In this document: piece after piece, positions 33,081-45,229 of the stretch
Position numbering within the stretch: position 1 is the stretch's first letter
Layout: each line of letters starts with the position of its first letter
Source of the DNA: Nageia nagi
Taxonomy: Eukaryota; Pinophyta
Assembly: GCA_050084985.1 (NCBI GenBank)
Contig: JBITNC010000001.1
Span: 119,040,001-119,104,000, forward strand
Length of the DNA: 64,000 bases
Reading direction: 5' to 3'
The notes under the pieces: generated by a model
Database searches by the model: none
Seen by the model: the letters and a program-made list of their open reading frames with translations, nothing else
Told to the model about the DNA's origin: nothing
Made by a program: the position numbers and the translations under genes

Positions 33081-33799
33081 ATAAGCTTCTATTTCCAATT
33101 TTTGAGTGCTTTGCATACTCATTTTTCTAAATATTTCTTGTTCCAATATTTGGATATTTATATGAGCTTTAGTAGTAAATCTTCTTTTTTAATAATTTCA
33201 TAAAAAAAATTTAGTAGTGTATTTTCCTCTTTGGTTAATTATGTTGGAGCTAATTGTGGTTGGGTTACCTTATAACCTTACTTATACAATATTTCTATCA
33301 TTTTTTGTATGGTTTGAATAAGTTCATGATGTTATTCAAGATCTAAATACTTGGATTTTCGGATAATTTGTAGGATGAATGGTTTGATGAACCCTATTTT
33401 CTTTATTCTTGACCTAGTTGTTATGCATGTTGATGGTATTTCTAAAGCAATTTGTCCTCTCAAAATTAGTGTTGCATTGATTATATTTCTAGAGAGTTAG
33501 TTTTGTATAAGGAAGCTCTAGAATTGATTGTTGATGGTACTCATTTAGTATCTTTGGCATTCAATTTTTTATTATTTTCAAGATTCAATATTGTTGCTTT
33601 GCATATCTTGGAAGAGTTTAGGACATTCTATAAAACTATGATTGTTCATCATTTGGAAAAATTGGAACCTTAACAAATCATAAGGATGTGGATAATTGCG
33701 ATGGGAATAATCTTCATAATTACAACATTAAGCTTGATGACCTCCTCTACCACCTTGGTATCCTCACTTGTCTCCACCTCCTATGCCATGACCAATCCC

Positions 33800-36120
33800 T
33801 TGATTATCATATCATTCATTAAGTGTATTATATTATTCTCAAAGTTGTTGTTGTTAGGTAGATACAACCAATGAAATATATGTGATTCCCAATCCATCAA
33901 TGAATATTATTGGCACTTGTTCAATGGTTTGAAAATTTGGTTAGTATTGTTGTACCACGAATGCTCATGGATTCCTTCGTAAGTCTTCTTTAATATCATA
34001 TAGAAAATCCTTATCTCTACATTGATGGGTCTAATGGTTCTATGATCCATAAGCTCAAAATTGTGTTTTTCTATCAATTCTTGAGTTTCTAACAACTATT
34101 ACAAGGTAATATTGGTATTATGGATGTTTAAGATTTGATAGTGTTGGTGGTATTATTGATCAAATTTACATAGAGTTTGACATTCATTGACTAGGTATCC
34201 TTCTTTAGTACAAAGTTGGAACTAGATTTCTCTATGCTATGTTGGTATTATGAAACTTCCTTGATTTTATAATTTATCAATTTTTTTTGTTAACTTCATC
34301 ATTTAGTTGGAAAAATCATCTCTCATAGTATTTACTCACTAGGTTTGTGACTCAATCTCCACCGCTACTTATAATGTATCGATATATGATGGGTATAATT
34401 TCTCTATAGCTCCTCTAAATTCTTGTTGTAATCTAGTGATGAATAATTCCACTTTTAATTTTTTTTATCATTGATTCCTATATTCTTCTTTGAGTGAATT
34501 TAAATTTTTTTCATATTATTGTATAGTTTCCTTGAATCCCATAATTAAATCATGCATATTACTTATGCTTTCTAGTTTAGCTTCTAGGAAATGATACTTA
34601 GCTTCAAAAGTTTTCTTAATTTTATTCCATATTTTTGTTGCTCATATTAATGGATGATCTATAAATTTTATATGCCATTTTAGTACTGTATCTCATAACA
34701 TGGATACAAACTCATTTACAAATATTCCCTCATATGTAATATATCATCTTGTCCAATCATTTTCTAATATAAATAGGTTATCTTTAGCATCATGGGTATC
34801 TTTTTTAAAGATAGGTAATTTAGTGGAAGCTACCATTTATGGTTTATTAGTTTGTTAGGTTTAGGGGTTATGTTTTCTCTGTCTATTAGGTGAAGGTTTG
34901 GTATCACTTTTCAGTGATATCTATTATATGTTCTTGGTTGATCTCTCAATATTTATATGTCTAAATAATTTTCTCCTATAACTTCAAATATTTATTTAAA
35001 TGTGAGTTCTACTATTTTCTCTATTATAGAGCTGATGATGATCCTTTAGTAGTTGGTTGTTTGAAGGGAGCATAAAAGCTTCTTAAAACTTCCAAGTCAT
35101 CTAATAGCATGAGGGGTAGGGTGAAATTATAAGGAAATAAATACTTAGTCTATCATCTCTTCCTATTAATTGTATCAATATAGGTCATATTATTACCTAT
35201 CTTCCAAGTAAATGGTACTATAGCTTATCTTAAGTTTTTAAAGGTTAACTCTTCCACTTGTGGTTTTTTGATTTCTATAATTTTTTCTATTATGAGGTTG
35301 GGTAGGGTTGGATACTATGCTTCTAATTCTTCTTCCTATAGTAATTGTTGATACTACACTATTAGATACATAAGTGAAAATAGGGTTAACAAATCAATGA
35401 AAAGTGCTCTTATTACTCTCTTAATGCATCCATGACTGATAATGTCTAATTGGGTCAAGGTTTCCCTTCTCTAGTGTTCAATGTAATCCCTTTCTCACTC
35501 TTCAACCTCTATTTATGCAAGCCCTTATATCCTTACTTGGGTTACCAAGTCTTCAATATCCATGTCTATGACTTCATTTGACTAATTGATAAGAGGTTGA
35601 ATCATATTATCGAATATGTTATCAAATCAATTTGGAACAAGTTCTCACTTTGGGTCTTGGGTGAGCTTACAAATGGTTCAAACAAATTTTTATCATATTC
35701 ATCTACTAATATTTTTACTATTGTAACTCCCTTTATATTTTTATCTCCCTTGGTATTCACCATTGTAATAAGTGGTGATAATGTGCTAGTCAATATTTCC
35801 TTAGTGGTTTCTTTGTTCTCAAAAGATTTAGGGTCTATCCTACTTTTAGATGTTCCTTCTTTGTTATGATGCCCAATTTCCATGTGTTCATGTATCGATT
35901 CTTGAACTTATATGATATCCTCTTTTGAATATGATCCTAATAGTTTATTTAATTCCCTACTATCTATCTTCATTTATAGTTTCTTCTTCTCTCTATCTCT
36001 ATGACATTGGTCCTATAATTTATTATCATAAACTCTTCTTAATATTATTACACTTTTGTCTAAACTAGTTGTCTCTTCTTTCTTCATATTTGTATGTTCC
36101 TATCTTTTGTTTTTAGGATA
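33800..36120 (-). pseudogene. G2-minus gag
   Basis: The upstream piece 35602-35883 (RIDPKSFENKETTKEILTS, then MVNTKGDKNIKG and FVSSPKTQ) matches G2-plus 47731-47937. The capsid-like core at about 34.53-34.70 kb reads LKWHIKFIDHPLI, IWNKIKKTFEAKYHFLEAKL and ISNMHDLIMGFKETIQ, matching G2-plus 48.89-49.06 kb. Another open piece, 33907-34095, lies downstream. The domain falls in Retrotrans_gag style by position and by the W-x-L/P pattern, but similarity to known gags is weak. Confidence 0.72.
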
Positions 36121-36829
36121 TTGCTACTTGTTGATCCTAGTTTTCTTATTTATAGACTCCATTATTTAACCATCATGACTTAACCCCTTGTAACCTTTTC
36201 TTACCCCATATCTATCCAATTATTCATATTCCCTCCATATCTTCCCACTACCTTGGACACCTAACCCCTACAAGTAGGTAAGAGTGCCAAGGATAGCCCC
36301 TTATTGAATTAAATACCTTTTACAAATTTGGGGAAGATTTTCTAGAAATATTTTCCTAGGTCCCTTATAAAATCTTGCTTTACCTGCCTCCCATGATGCC
36401 CATTGTTGTAGTGTAAATTTGGTAGTGTGGTTATCTAGTGTGTTGTGTACCCACTTGTTAACTTTTTGTGTCCAAGCTTGTGTAGATCTTTCTAATTATA
36501 GTAAGTTTTCTTTTTCCCACTTAATTTCTAGTATAAGGAGGCATGTTTTAAATTCTTTATGTTTGATTATCCACTCCATAAATATGTTTGAGAATTCAAA
36601 GAAGAAAGTTTCATAACTCCTATATTTGTGAATCAAATCAATTGAACTTGCTTTATCATATCTTATCTATTAAATAAACCACTTCTTGATTTTTTTCAAT
36701 TCCCTCAAGAACCACTCTTTTAATGACTTTTGTGAGGGAAGAAAAGGTATTCATTTATAACTATCACTCTTCATTCCACTTGACCATAGAATCCTTTAAC
36801 TTGTAGATGTCCTGATCATAAAATAATTA
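36121..36829 (-). other. G2-minus 5' leader
   Basis: Between 5' LTR and gag. A stretch just inside the LTR (about 36790-36820) aligns with G2-plus 46561-46610 (GGAYATCTACAARTTARAGG), so it is part of the element. No PBS could be assigned to a tRNA. Confidence 0.5.
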
Positions 36830-37218
36830 ACTAATTGAATTGGTTGATAGGGTTCTTATCTACAGTTGAGAATCGATAGTAGAAATGGAAGAGAAGAAAA
36901 GAAAACAATACAGATAAATCAATTAGCAAAATGGTGGGTCAAGCCTTTATTAATATAAATCATAATTAGTTACATTGATATAATGTCTATTCAATTATAT
37001 ATCACACTCACTCACCATAAATAATCTTCACACACTTTTTTTGCATTGGATATATCTTTGTCTATCTATGGTCCTTTTATCAGTTCTATTTTGTGGGTTC
37101 AAAGAATCATACCTTTTTATCATGTTGGAGGAAGTAGTTGACACTTAACACTTGATAATCAATCATTAGTTATCTCTTTTAGTACCAACTAATTTACTTA
37201 ATGGAATTCTCTTTGACA
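36830..37218 (-). repeat. G2-minus 5' LTR
   Basis: About 389 bp, matching 24902-25291 in the same orientation and both G2-plus LTRs in reverse complement. The inner edge (36830) is approximate. Confidence 0.82.
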
Positions 37219-38114
37219 CCAAAAATCATCTTAAATGATCATATTTTGAGCAAAAATGACTTATTTAGGGGCATAAATAGACCTATTTTATGCTTGCCAA
37301 ACCTAAAACTTAAAATGATAATAACTTTTTATTTAGGAAGAATTTTTAGGGGATTTTTTTATGTTGCATATTTTTTTGAGATCTATCCATTTCAATCATC
37401 AAAAATTTGAATATTATTTCTCAAAATGGAGTTATATTGCTCAAATCATAATAATGATGCTGCATTCCTTGCCCCCTGGAGAAAAATATTTTCCATCAAA
37501 CCTATTTTTTCATGTTTTTGCAAAAAATATCTTTTATTTCTGATAAAAATCTCATCTTATGATCACTTTTTGAAATTGAAATAATTTTTTTATGCAAACA
37601 AAGCAATTTACAATACCTTACAAAAATACAATAGTAAGCAACTTCAAATAATGACTATGAAACATTTGCAAAAATTGAAGTATGTGTCTTGATTTCTTTA
37701 GACTTCCCCAAAATTAGAGGACTTGTGATCTTAAAGTCTTTAGAGTCCCCAAAATCAAAGGACTATTACACAATATAATAATGCATAATAACATTAAATA
37801 CAACTAATGCAACTAGCATGATTATGCACCTAACAATGCAACTAGAATACCAAAATTCAATCATACCCTATATGAAATGCAGGAGAACACATGATTAGCT
37901 ATCCATTTTGATATTGATATTTCTTTTTTGGAATCGATTTCTTTTCAATATTTTTCTTCTTTTCATTTACTACCACATATCCCAGATATCTCCTATTATT
38001 GTTTTGTATTAATATTTATCTTTTAAGCATTCAGATGGTCCAAATTTCTCTTAAAAAAATATGAGTCCCACTTTGAAGGAAGTCTTAGGAAATGCTAGGT
38101 TTTTGTATTTTTTT
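37219..38114. other. NA-1 internal sequence, no gene seen
   Basis: AT-rich. A CCCCAAAATTAGAGGACT / CCCCAAAATCAAAGGACT near-repeat lies at about 37.71-37.77 kb. No protein motif. Confidence 0.45.
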
Positions 38115-38820
38115 TAATAACTTTTTTTTATTTGAAATTATGAAAAAAAATATATATGTGCATAATCTAGATACAATTCTTCATAAGTTCAATAAAAAAA
38201 TAACAAATAAAAAATGATAAGTTTAGGTCAAATTATGCTTGAATAGACATAAGGACTTTTTAAATAATAATTATGAACAATAAAAAATTCATAACAAAAT
38301 TAAATTCATGAAAAAATTATAAAAAAATATCCTAAACAATCTTTAGTGTCTTAAGTATCTTTAGCTAAAAACATGTTAAAAAAATATTTTAATTTACATC
38401 TAATTATGCTTGAGAGACATAGTGGACTATGGTCCTGAAACTATATTTTTTAAATAGTGGGTTTCATATTTATTTAATAACTTTTTAATTTTTTGGAATT
38501 ATGAAAAAAACTATATGTACAAAATCTACATACAATTCTTCACAAGTTTAAAAAATAAAAAATAAAAATGATAAGTTTAGGTCAAATTATGCTTGACGAA
38601 CATGAGCACTTTTTGAAATGAAAATAAAAGCCAATAAAAATTCATAAAAAAAGAATATTCATGAAACAATTACAAAACAATATCCTACACAATATTTATT
38701 ATCTTAGGTATATTTATGCAAAAGTATTTTAAAAAATATTTTATTTTAGGTCCAATTTTGTTTGTTGGACATAATGGGGTATAGTCATGAAACTGTATTT
38801 TTTAAATAGTGGTTTGTAAA
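38115..38820. repeat. Tandem duplication of a ~355-bp unit in NA-1
   Basis: Two copies, about 38115-38474 and 38475-38820. Both run TAATAACTTTT, GAAATTATGAAAAAA, CATACAATTCTTCA, ATGATAAGTTTAGGTC (then AAATTATGCTTGA), ATATCCTA, and end at GAAACTRTATTTTTTAAATAG. The copies differ by many substitutions and small indels, so the duplication is old. Confidence 0.88.
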
Positions 38821-38999
38821 CATGCCTATCACATATTAATTTTTATTATTTGGTTATTAGAATATATTATATTTTTAAAATTAGACTTCAAGCATCACGT
38901 TTTTACCTAAGTGACCTTTTTCAAGATTCAGACTCAAAGAGCTTAAAATTTGATATCAACTATGAACAAAGTTGGAAATCAAGGAAAGCACTTCCACAT

Positions 39000-39820
39000 T
39001 TTGGCCAAAATTGGGACTCATCTTATTGCACTTACCCTTTTTTAAATGTTTCCATTATTTGGTAAAATTTATCAATGATTTGATGTTGTTATTTTGTATT
39101 CATCATGTTAAATAATTTTTCATCATTATACTCAAGCCATTCTCTTATTTGAATATTAAACTATTTATCATACCAATCTTTTTTATCAAACACTCTTGTC
39201 AAAGGTATATCTAGTTTCTCATCTATTTTCTCTATATTTTCTAGATTGGACCTTATTTTTCTTGTCTATATTTTCCAACAAAATTAGCACATTCAATAAG
39301 AACATTATACACTTCAATTTCTCATTATATATTGTATCATTATCCAATATTGTTATAGTAATAATCCATTCAACATTTGATAATTCATTTGGTTTTACAT
39401 GTCACTATATGTATATATATCTCTCCAAACATGTATGTTTTCATTATTTTTCTCAATATCAACTAGGTCCATTTCATTATAATCTTTATCATCCTCAAAA
39501 TTATAAATATCACAATCCTCATTATTATTACTAGCCTTTTCTAGGTTTATAATCTCAGTTAGTTCCATTGTATTATAATCATTATCATAATAATAATAAT
39601 CATTAAAATTATTGTAAACATCTTCATCTACTTCAAATTTATTATTTTCATCTTCATAATTAAATGAAACTTGGGAAAAGCTACTTACCTAGATATTTGA
39701 GCTCTAAACCTATGCATCAATAACTAAATACTCTTCATGATTATCCTTTGAATTTGCAGCATCATCACACCATGGAGAAGCACCACTCATAGTATCATCA
39801 ATCTCTAGGTGTATAGGCTC
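39000..39820 (-). pseudogene. NA-1 acidic reading frame (unknown)
   Basis: The minus strand reads a Glu/Asp/Asn-rich protein-like sequence about 0.5 kb inside the PBS, the usual gag position. One frame is open 39395-39688 (98 codons: NYEDENNKFEVDEDV, YNTMELTEIINLEKASNNNE, NFEDDKDYNEMDLVDIEKNN). It is preceded in frame by three TAG codons (39689, 39704, 39710) and another 36 open codons with SGASPWCDDAA. In another frame further on, RVFDKKDWYDK and REWLEYNDEKLFNMMNTK (39.05-39.21 kb) also look protein-like. Three closely spaced TAGs are easily explained as decayed CAG codons. No domain is recognised. Confidence 0.5.
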
Positions 39821-40352
39821 TTAATTATACTATGTTTCTTATCTCTTTCAAAAATATTGTTAACTTCTTCCTACAATTCTTTGGTTAGATCTTACTCTTT
39901 GAATATATTATTATCATTATTACTAGCAATATCTAGGACATCATCACTTATGAGATATCTTTATATGTAAATGTTTCTTATCTACATTTCAAGTTTCATT
40001 TTTTTGTGTTCCAAATGCATCTAATATTACATTATATCCATTTTTAAGTAATTCAAGCATTAGAGCACTAGGAATGCACAAACAAGCCATTATATTTTGA
40101 AAATAGGAAACCCTATAAATCTCAATGAAAATGGATAGAACAAGCCTAAATGAATCTCCAAAATTTTACAATGCTATATTTCACTAAATTGAACAAAATA
40201 GCCTTTGAAATTTAGGTTTTTGTCCAAAAATAAAATTCATTAAAAATAAATCCTCTTCAAATTAAATTTTTTGTAAGTAATAAAAATGTAAAAAATAAAA
40301 ACTAGGATTTTTAATAAAATACTTTATAGAAAAATTCAATATGTCGAAAGAA
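39821..40352. other. NA-1 5' leader
   Basis: AT-rich sequence between the acidic frame and the PBS, with only short protein-like pieces (SDDVLDIASNND near 39.93 kb). Confidence 0.4.
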
Positions 40353-40366
40353 GTTTGGGTTCACCA
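40353..40366 (-). other. NA-1 primer binding site (putative)
   Basis: Minus strand TGGTGAACCCAAAC lies two bases inside the TGTTACAACC LTR edge. Tat-1 has TGGTGAACCTAAC in the same relation to its LTR. Confidence 0.7.
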
Positions 40367-40368
40367 TT

Positions 40369-41050
40369 TGTTACAACCAAAATAATTAATTATTAGGGTT
40401 ATTTAATATATTTAATTTAATCAAATTATGATGAAATAGTAGTGAATACAATAACAAAAAGATGAAAATGATTAACAATGCTCAATTGATTTTACCTATA
40501 AAATCTGAATTTTAAATGACTTACAGACTTGTAATCACAAATTGAATGTCATATTCACCTGAGACAAGATAATGACAAACTACTCTTGAAAGTGGGACCC
40601 TAAATTCCATCATGAATCAAGAGATGTAGTTGGATTACTTCAACATAATTACCTTGATATTTTGTGGTCATCGAGATTCCTGCTCAAGGGTTAGGTTCCA
40701 AACATTGATATAGTAAAATAGTGGGTTTGAACATTAATATAAAAAATCCAAATACATAGGTGGAATTGAGAACAACCTATCAATAATGACACATATATAT
40801 TACAACCAATCAAGGATTCTAGATCATGTCATGATTGCTCATACACAACACTTCCACCTTTATATATAGCAAGTCTAGTGCCAAGGCTCCTCCTTAGGCT
40901 TATGGTGATGCAGATTGATCTGATATCATTAACAATAAATGTATATAAGTGTCATAATAATAAGATTAAAAAAATACTTAATTAATGAATTATTACAAAC
41001 ACATAAAAGGATATTTTAATTAAATTAAAATTCCCTTGTAGGTGTTAACA
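40369..41050 (-). repeat. NA-1 5' LTR
   Basis: 682 bp from TGTTACAACC to GGTGTTAACA, giving imperfect inverted ends. Its right 480 bp align with the 3' LTR. Confidence 0.75.
40859..40868 (-). promoter_or_regulatory. TATA box in NA-1 5' LTR
   Basis: Minus strand TATATATAAA followed by GGTGG, conserved in position in the other LTR. Transcription would run leftward into the element, as the PBS requires. Confidence 0.6.
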
Positions 41051-43490
41051 ATAAATATGAAGTATACTATAATTGATGGACTTCCTTATTTAAGATCTTT
41101 AATAAAGGGATGCAAAATATTATTTGGTTGTTGGGTATTTTGATAACATTGCCATTAACATTTGAGAAAAAAAATTAATTCCATATGTATCAAATAGACT
41201 TGATTAAATTTAAATTATTATATCACTTTATGAATTCAACTATATAACTTGCCAAAATATTACTATTTTTCCTTGCTTTACAAGGGTGATTTAGTTACTT
41301 ATACTTCTAATAGATTATATTTTTCTTTTATATAGGTTCAAAGAATGATCTTGTAGAATGTAAGAATTCAAGTTTGCTAAACATTCTAGATGAGAATACA
41401 ATTCAACAACCATTTAATAAGATATTTCTTACAAAGCATAATGTCTAAACAACATCTTTAGAATATTTTACATTGTTATTGAATATCGGGGATTCTAATA
41501 AATTGTACTAACCCTAATTAAGATATGGTGATGCTAAAAAGAGGTAGGCACCAATATGTTGAATGTTTTTAGTGACCTCTAAGATTATATTAGATCAATA
41601 CTAAGATAACACTCCCATTCAATGATGCATAATACACCAGCTAATAAATAATGAAGGAAATAATAATAAAAATAATCTAAGTATCAAAAAAATATAGATA
41701 TGTGTGAATAAAAATAATTAGACTATTGGATGAAATCTAATAACAAAAAATCATATTTTGAAAAAAAAATTAGAAAAATAAATACCTATCATCTTACCTA
41801 GGCAATATAGAAATTACAACTTATTGAAAATATAAATCTCAGAATGCAAACCTTTAAAATTATATGAGACCATGTTACTTGCATATGTGCTTATGTTGGT
41901 AATGGAATCCATGCTTAGGGAAATGTTCACACCAAATCCCTACATCTTAGCATTCAAAACTAATATCTAATAGAATTATAATGATTGATAAGCCTAAAAT
42001 AGCATATAATAGCAAATAGTAAAATAATGAAGCTCATGTGATAATCAAATCTCAATCTCAATAGGTAATGTTGATGAACACCTAAAAGTGGTAGTTGAGT
42101 ATGACTTTTGACATAAAGATCTAATAGCCTTCTCATGTATATCAATCCTCAATTTATATGAAATTGATCTCCCAAAATACATGTCTAGAAGTGAGATTTA
42201 ATATTGGGGTACCTTGCATAAGAAAAGAGAGAAGTACATGATAATACATTCATAACAACATATAATGATCCAATATAAAATTGAACTTAATAAGTACACC
42301 TAAAAGTGGATACAATTAGAGAATTTTACAAAACTAACCTTTAAAATTAATGAAATATAGAAATGAACTTACAAAGTTTTTATTTACAAAAATGGTCCTA
42401 AATTGATCCAACAAAGAAAATAATATGGATTACCATTGATATATCATTACTTAGTTTATTTATAGAGTGGAGTATTAGTTTTTTTATATTGAAGGGTATG
42501 TTTTCCAACCAAATGTTTTTGAGGATGAAATTCACCACTATAAATGGGTCAATGTCAAAAATTTCATGACATGATAACAAGCCATTGAATTTGTATTGTA
42601 TATATTCACCATAGTACAACATATTCAAAGAAAAGTCTTCAAACCATCTCTCCTAGCATTGGGGTTGAATCACATCATCTTTATACGATTGCATGTAAAT
42701 TATGCAATATGTGGGGAAAGATCTCTCCACAATAGCATGATTAGGAGAGACAAATTTTTTTGGATCAATATGCAAGTTTTTTAATTTGTAGTAGTCCTAC
42801 TTTATGTTTGTTGTGATTATATTAAACTATCAATATATTATTTATGCAATAGTAGAATATTGATAGATCATACCCCTCTCTAACAATAATTATTTGATCT
42901 TTCTTTGATTGTTTCATTATCATTTTTGTAATTAAAACTTTTATGAGGTCATTTTTGTAATTTCCTTACTTATTAGGGTCATTTTTGTAATTTCATTAAA
43001 AATTTAAGTATAAACATATTCATTTAATCAACCTCATATGTATTAGATTTCCTTTGTAATTCATTCATACCATTTTTTAGCTTAATCTAAAGATTGAGGA
43101 GTGAAAAATGGTATCGATAATGAAGTTCCCTAGGAAGTTCATCCCTAATGTATTCCATGAGGTAATTTCTCTCCTAATATTATAATTCTATTGAATAAAT
43201 TTAACTAATCTTGTACATGGCTCAAAATTTAGACCCTTATAGGATATTTTTTGGATTATATTCCTCAATATTATATTCTTAATAATTGTATTGAATATTA
43301 CTAGCATATATATGGAATTCAAGTTGACCACATGTAAAAATTACTAAAGTTTTTTTTATTTCTATTTTTCAAACCTTAAAAATTTTTAATAGGTTTTAAG
43401 CATAGGCCCTTTCAATATTCATTGTACTATCTTTGTTTTTTATCATGAAGTTGGGACTTTATAGTCTCCAATGATTTATCCCTTATTGTT
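41051..43490. other. Unassigned AT-rich sequence
   Basis: No recognisable gene or element. A phrase TCATTTTTGTAATT is repeated three times at about 42928-42985. A small imperfect hairpin (TGTGGGGA / TCTCCACA) is at about 42709-42731. Confidence 0.4.
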
Positions 43491-43734
43491 CTCATTTGGA
43501 TTTAACTCCCATGATAAAGAATAAAAAATTGGATTATCTACATTCAGAGAAGAAGCCTTTAAATAGGTAAATACAAACTAAAATAACATGGTATAGTGCA
43601 CATGGTATTAGCAAAACCATTGGAAAGCAAATGGTATTACATTTATTACAAACGATAGAAATTCTTTTAAAGAATTTATTAATATTGACTAACCTAGATA
43701 CCTTAAAAGGATATATTATTATTATTCCTCATCA
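43491..43734 (-). repeat. Chromovirus 3' LTR (part)
   Basis: It ends TGATGAGG on the minus strand next to a PPT and aligns with 61595-61961 through AGAAGAAGCCTTTAAATAG, CAAATGGTATT, ATTTATTAAT and CTAACC(Y)AGATAC. The minus-strand CTATTTAAAGGCTTCTTC is a TATA-like element shared by all copies. The far end is undefined. Confidence 0.65.
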
Positions 43735-43748
43735 TTCCTCCCAAAAAA
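43735..43748 (-). other. Chromovirus polypurine tract
   Basis: Minus strand TTTTTTGGGAGGAA is followed by TGATGAGG. Confidence 0.75.
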
Positions 43749-43874
43749 TGAAGCATTGTTCTAGAATGCATTCACACAAGAAGGAAAATCATGAACCATG
43801 TGATGATGTGGAATCCAATGAGCTTGATGAGGAAATTGACCTTACTTAGCAAAAGGTATAAAGTTGTATATCCC

Positions 43875-45150
43875 TTATGTGTGTTGCATGTCTTTGTATA
43901 AAATTATATAATCTTCATAAAGTGGCATTTGGGAATCAAGAATCACATCAACATGATTAATAGGTTGAACCTTTGTCTCTATTTTGGATTCATAATAATG
44001 TTTATGAAGATCAACATTAACCACATCATGAATGTCAAGTTGTATTATAAGGTCTAGCCAAAAAATATTATCAACCACTTATTAAATGATAGTATAAGGA
44101 CCATAATGAAGGGTCTTGATCTTAGTGAAATCCTTTTCCTTAAATCTTTATTTATCAAGATGAAGCCAAACATGATCACCAACTTGAAAGGAGTGAGGAA
44201 CTCTACATTTATTCATATAAATTTTCTACTTATCCTATTTATGCTTATGAATAATTATTACAATATATTGAATATGTTGAATATATCGAACAAATGCATC
44301 TTCCTTATTTTTGAAGATGAGTAGTAAGAGAAGGTAAGGCAAAAGGTAACTTGTATGGAGACAAAGGATGAAATCATAAGAAAACCTCAAAAGGAGAATA
44401 TCCAATGGATTAATGAATAACATATTGTATAAATGCTTAATATGTGTGAGACTTAGATCCCACTTTGCAAGAGAATTGCAATGATAGATCCTCAAACTCT
44501 AAATTAATATGCAATTCACAACTTGGATTTGGTCATCAGTTTGTGGGTGAATAGTAGTAGAGAAATTGAGAGAAACTCCTAAAATATTCCAAAGTGATCA
44601 CCAAAAATATCCCACAAATAGAGGATCTTGTTTCCAGATGATGCTTGAGGTAATTCCAAATGATCACTAAATTGAATCAAAGAAAACACATGTGTGCTAA
44701 TTCATGAGTAGAAAAATCTTATAGAAGGGAATGAATTTGGCCATTTTACTGAAATGATACACTACCACAAAGATACAATCATGATGATAAATTGTTAGAG
44801 GAACACCACTCACTATTTGTATGTAAATGCTTTCCTAAGGACAACTAGGAATGGGAAAAGGAGAGCTAAGATCCAATCTTTGGTTGGCTAGTTTGGAATG
44901 GCTACAAACAAACACACTATATGAGAAACTAAAGAAAATCCTGAGTCATATGTGGCTAATAAAAGAAACATTTGAAGGTAATACAAGGTCTTTTTCTTAC
45001 TAAAGTGCCCATCATATAGTGTAAAATGTGCTTCTTTGAGAAGCATTGGTCAATGTTTCTTAGGTACACATAACTTATCCAAATGATAAAGAAACCCATC
45101 TTGAAGATGGAAATCCAAATATTTATCTATGTTGAATTGTGAAGGATGTA
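43875..45150 (-). pseudogene. Chromovirus integrase
   Basis: Minus strand in order: zinc-binding region (LREAHFTLYDGHFSKKKTL, about 45.0 kb); core pieces IIWKQDPLFVGYFW and LWNILGVSLNFSTTIHPQTD (44.53-44.64 kb); YHPQT-type end; VGDHVWLHLDK and DFTKIKTLHYGPYTI (44.11-44.19 kb), the GPY/F module; then VDNIFWLDLIIQLDIHDVVN (43.98-44.08 kb). The second catalytic Asp and the Glu are replaced (Lys and Gln). I see no chromodomain after the GPY module. Confidence 0.85.
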
Positions 45151-45229
45151 AAATGTTAGTATAAATTTTACCAAAATGAGGACTGTAACATACTATGAAG
45201 CCCAAGCCTCAAAACCAACATGAGAGATT

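Larger units (their letters stand above)
24902..37218 (-). mobile_element. G2-minus: non-chromovirus Ty3/gypsy element with long post-integrase region
   Basis: LTRs at about 36830-37218 (5') and 24902-25291 (3') enclose gag, protease, RT, RNase H, integrase and a ~3.4-kb post-integrase coding remnant. Every part has a counterpart in G2-plus (46225-60991). The LTR ends resemble TGTTGG...TTGACA. No matching target duplication was seen (TAACT left, CCAAA right), as expected for a strongly decayed copy. It sits inside NA-1. Confidence 0.85.
21229..41050 (-). mobile_element. NA-1: LTR element without recognisable gag-pol, split by G2-minus
   Basis: The 5' LTR (40369-41050) with PBS (40353-40366) and a homologous 3' LTR (to 21901) preceded by a PPT (21902-21916) define a minus-strand element. 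After removing the nested G2-minus (24902-37218), the internal region is about 6.2 kb. It holds tandem repeats and one acidic decayed reading frame near the PBS, but no RT, integrase, RNase H or protease motif that I can find. The LTR-PBS-PPT logic supports a non-autonomous LTR retrotransposon. The LTRs are strongly diverged. Confidence 0.65.

Noticed and set aside
39196-39534. 112-residue plus-strand ORF
   Set aside because: Opposite strand of the acidic NA-1 frame; Ile/Tyr/Phe-rich antisense artefact.
41051-43490. Host gene in the gap between NA-1 and the chromovirus
   Set aside because: Only short AT-rich ORFs on both strands, none with a recognisable domain or splice-like structure.
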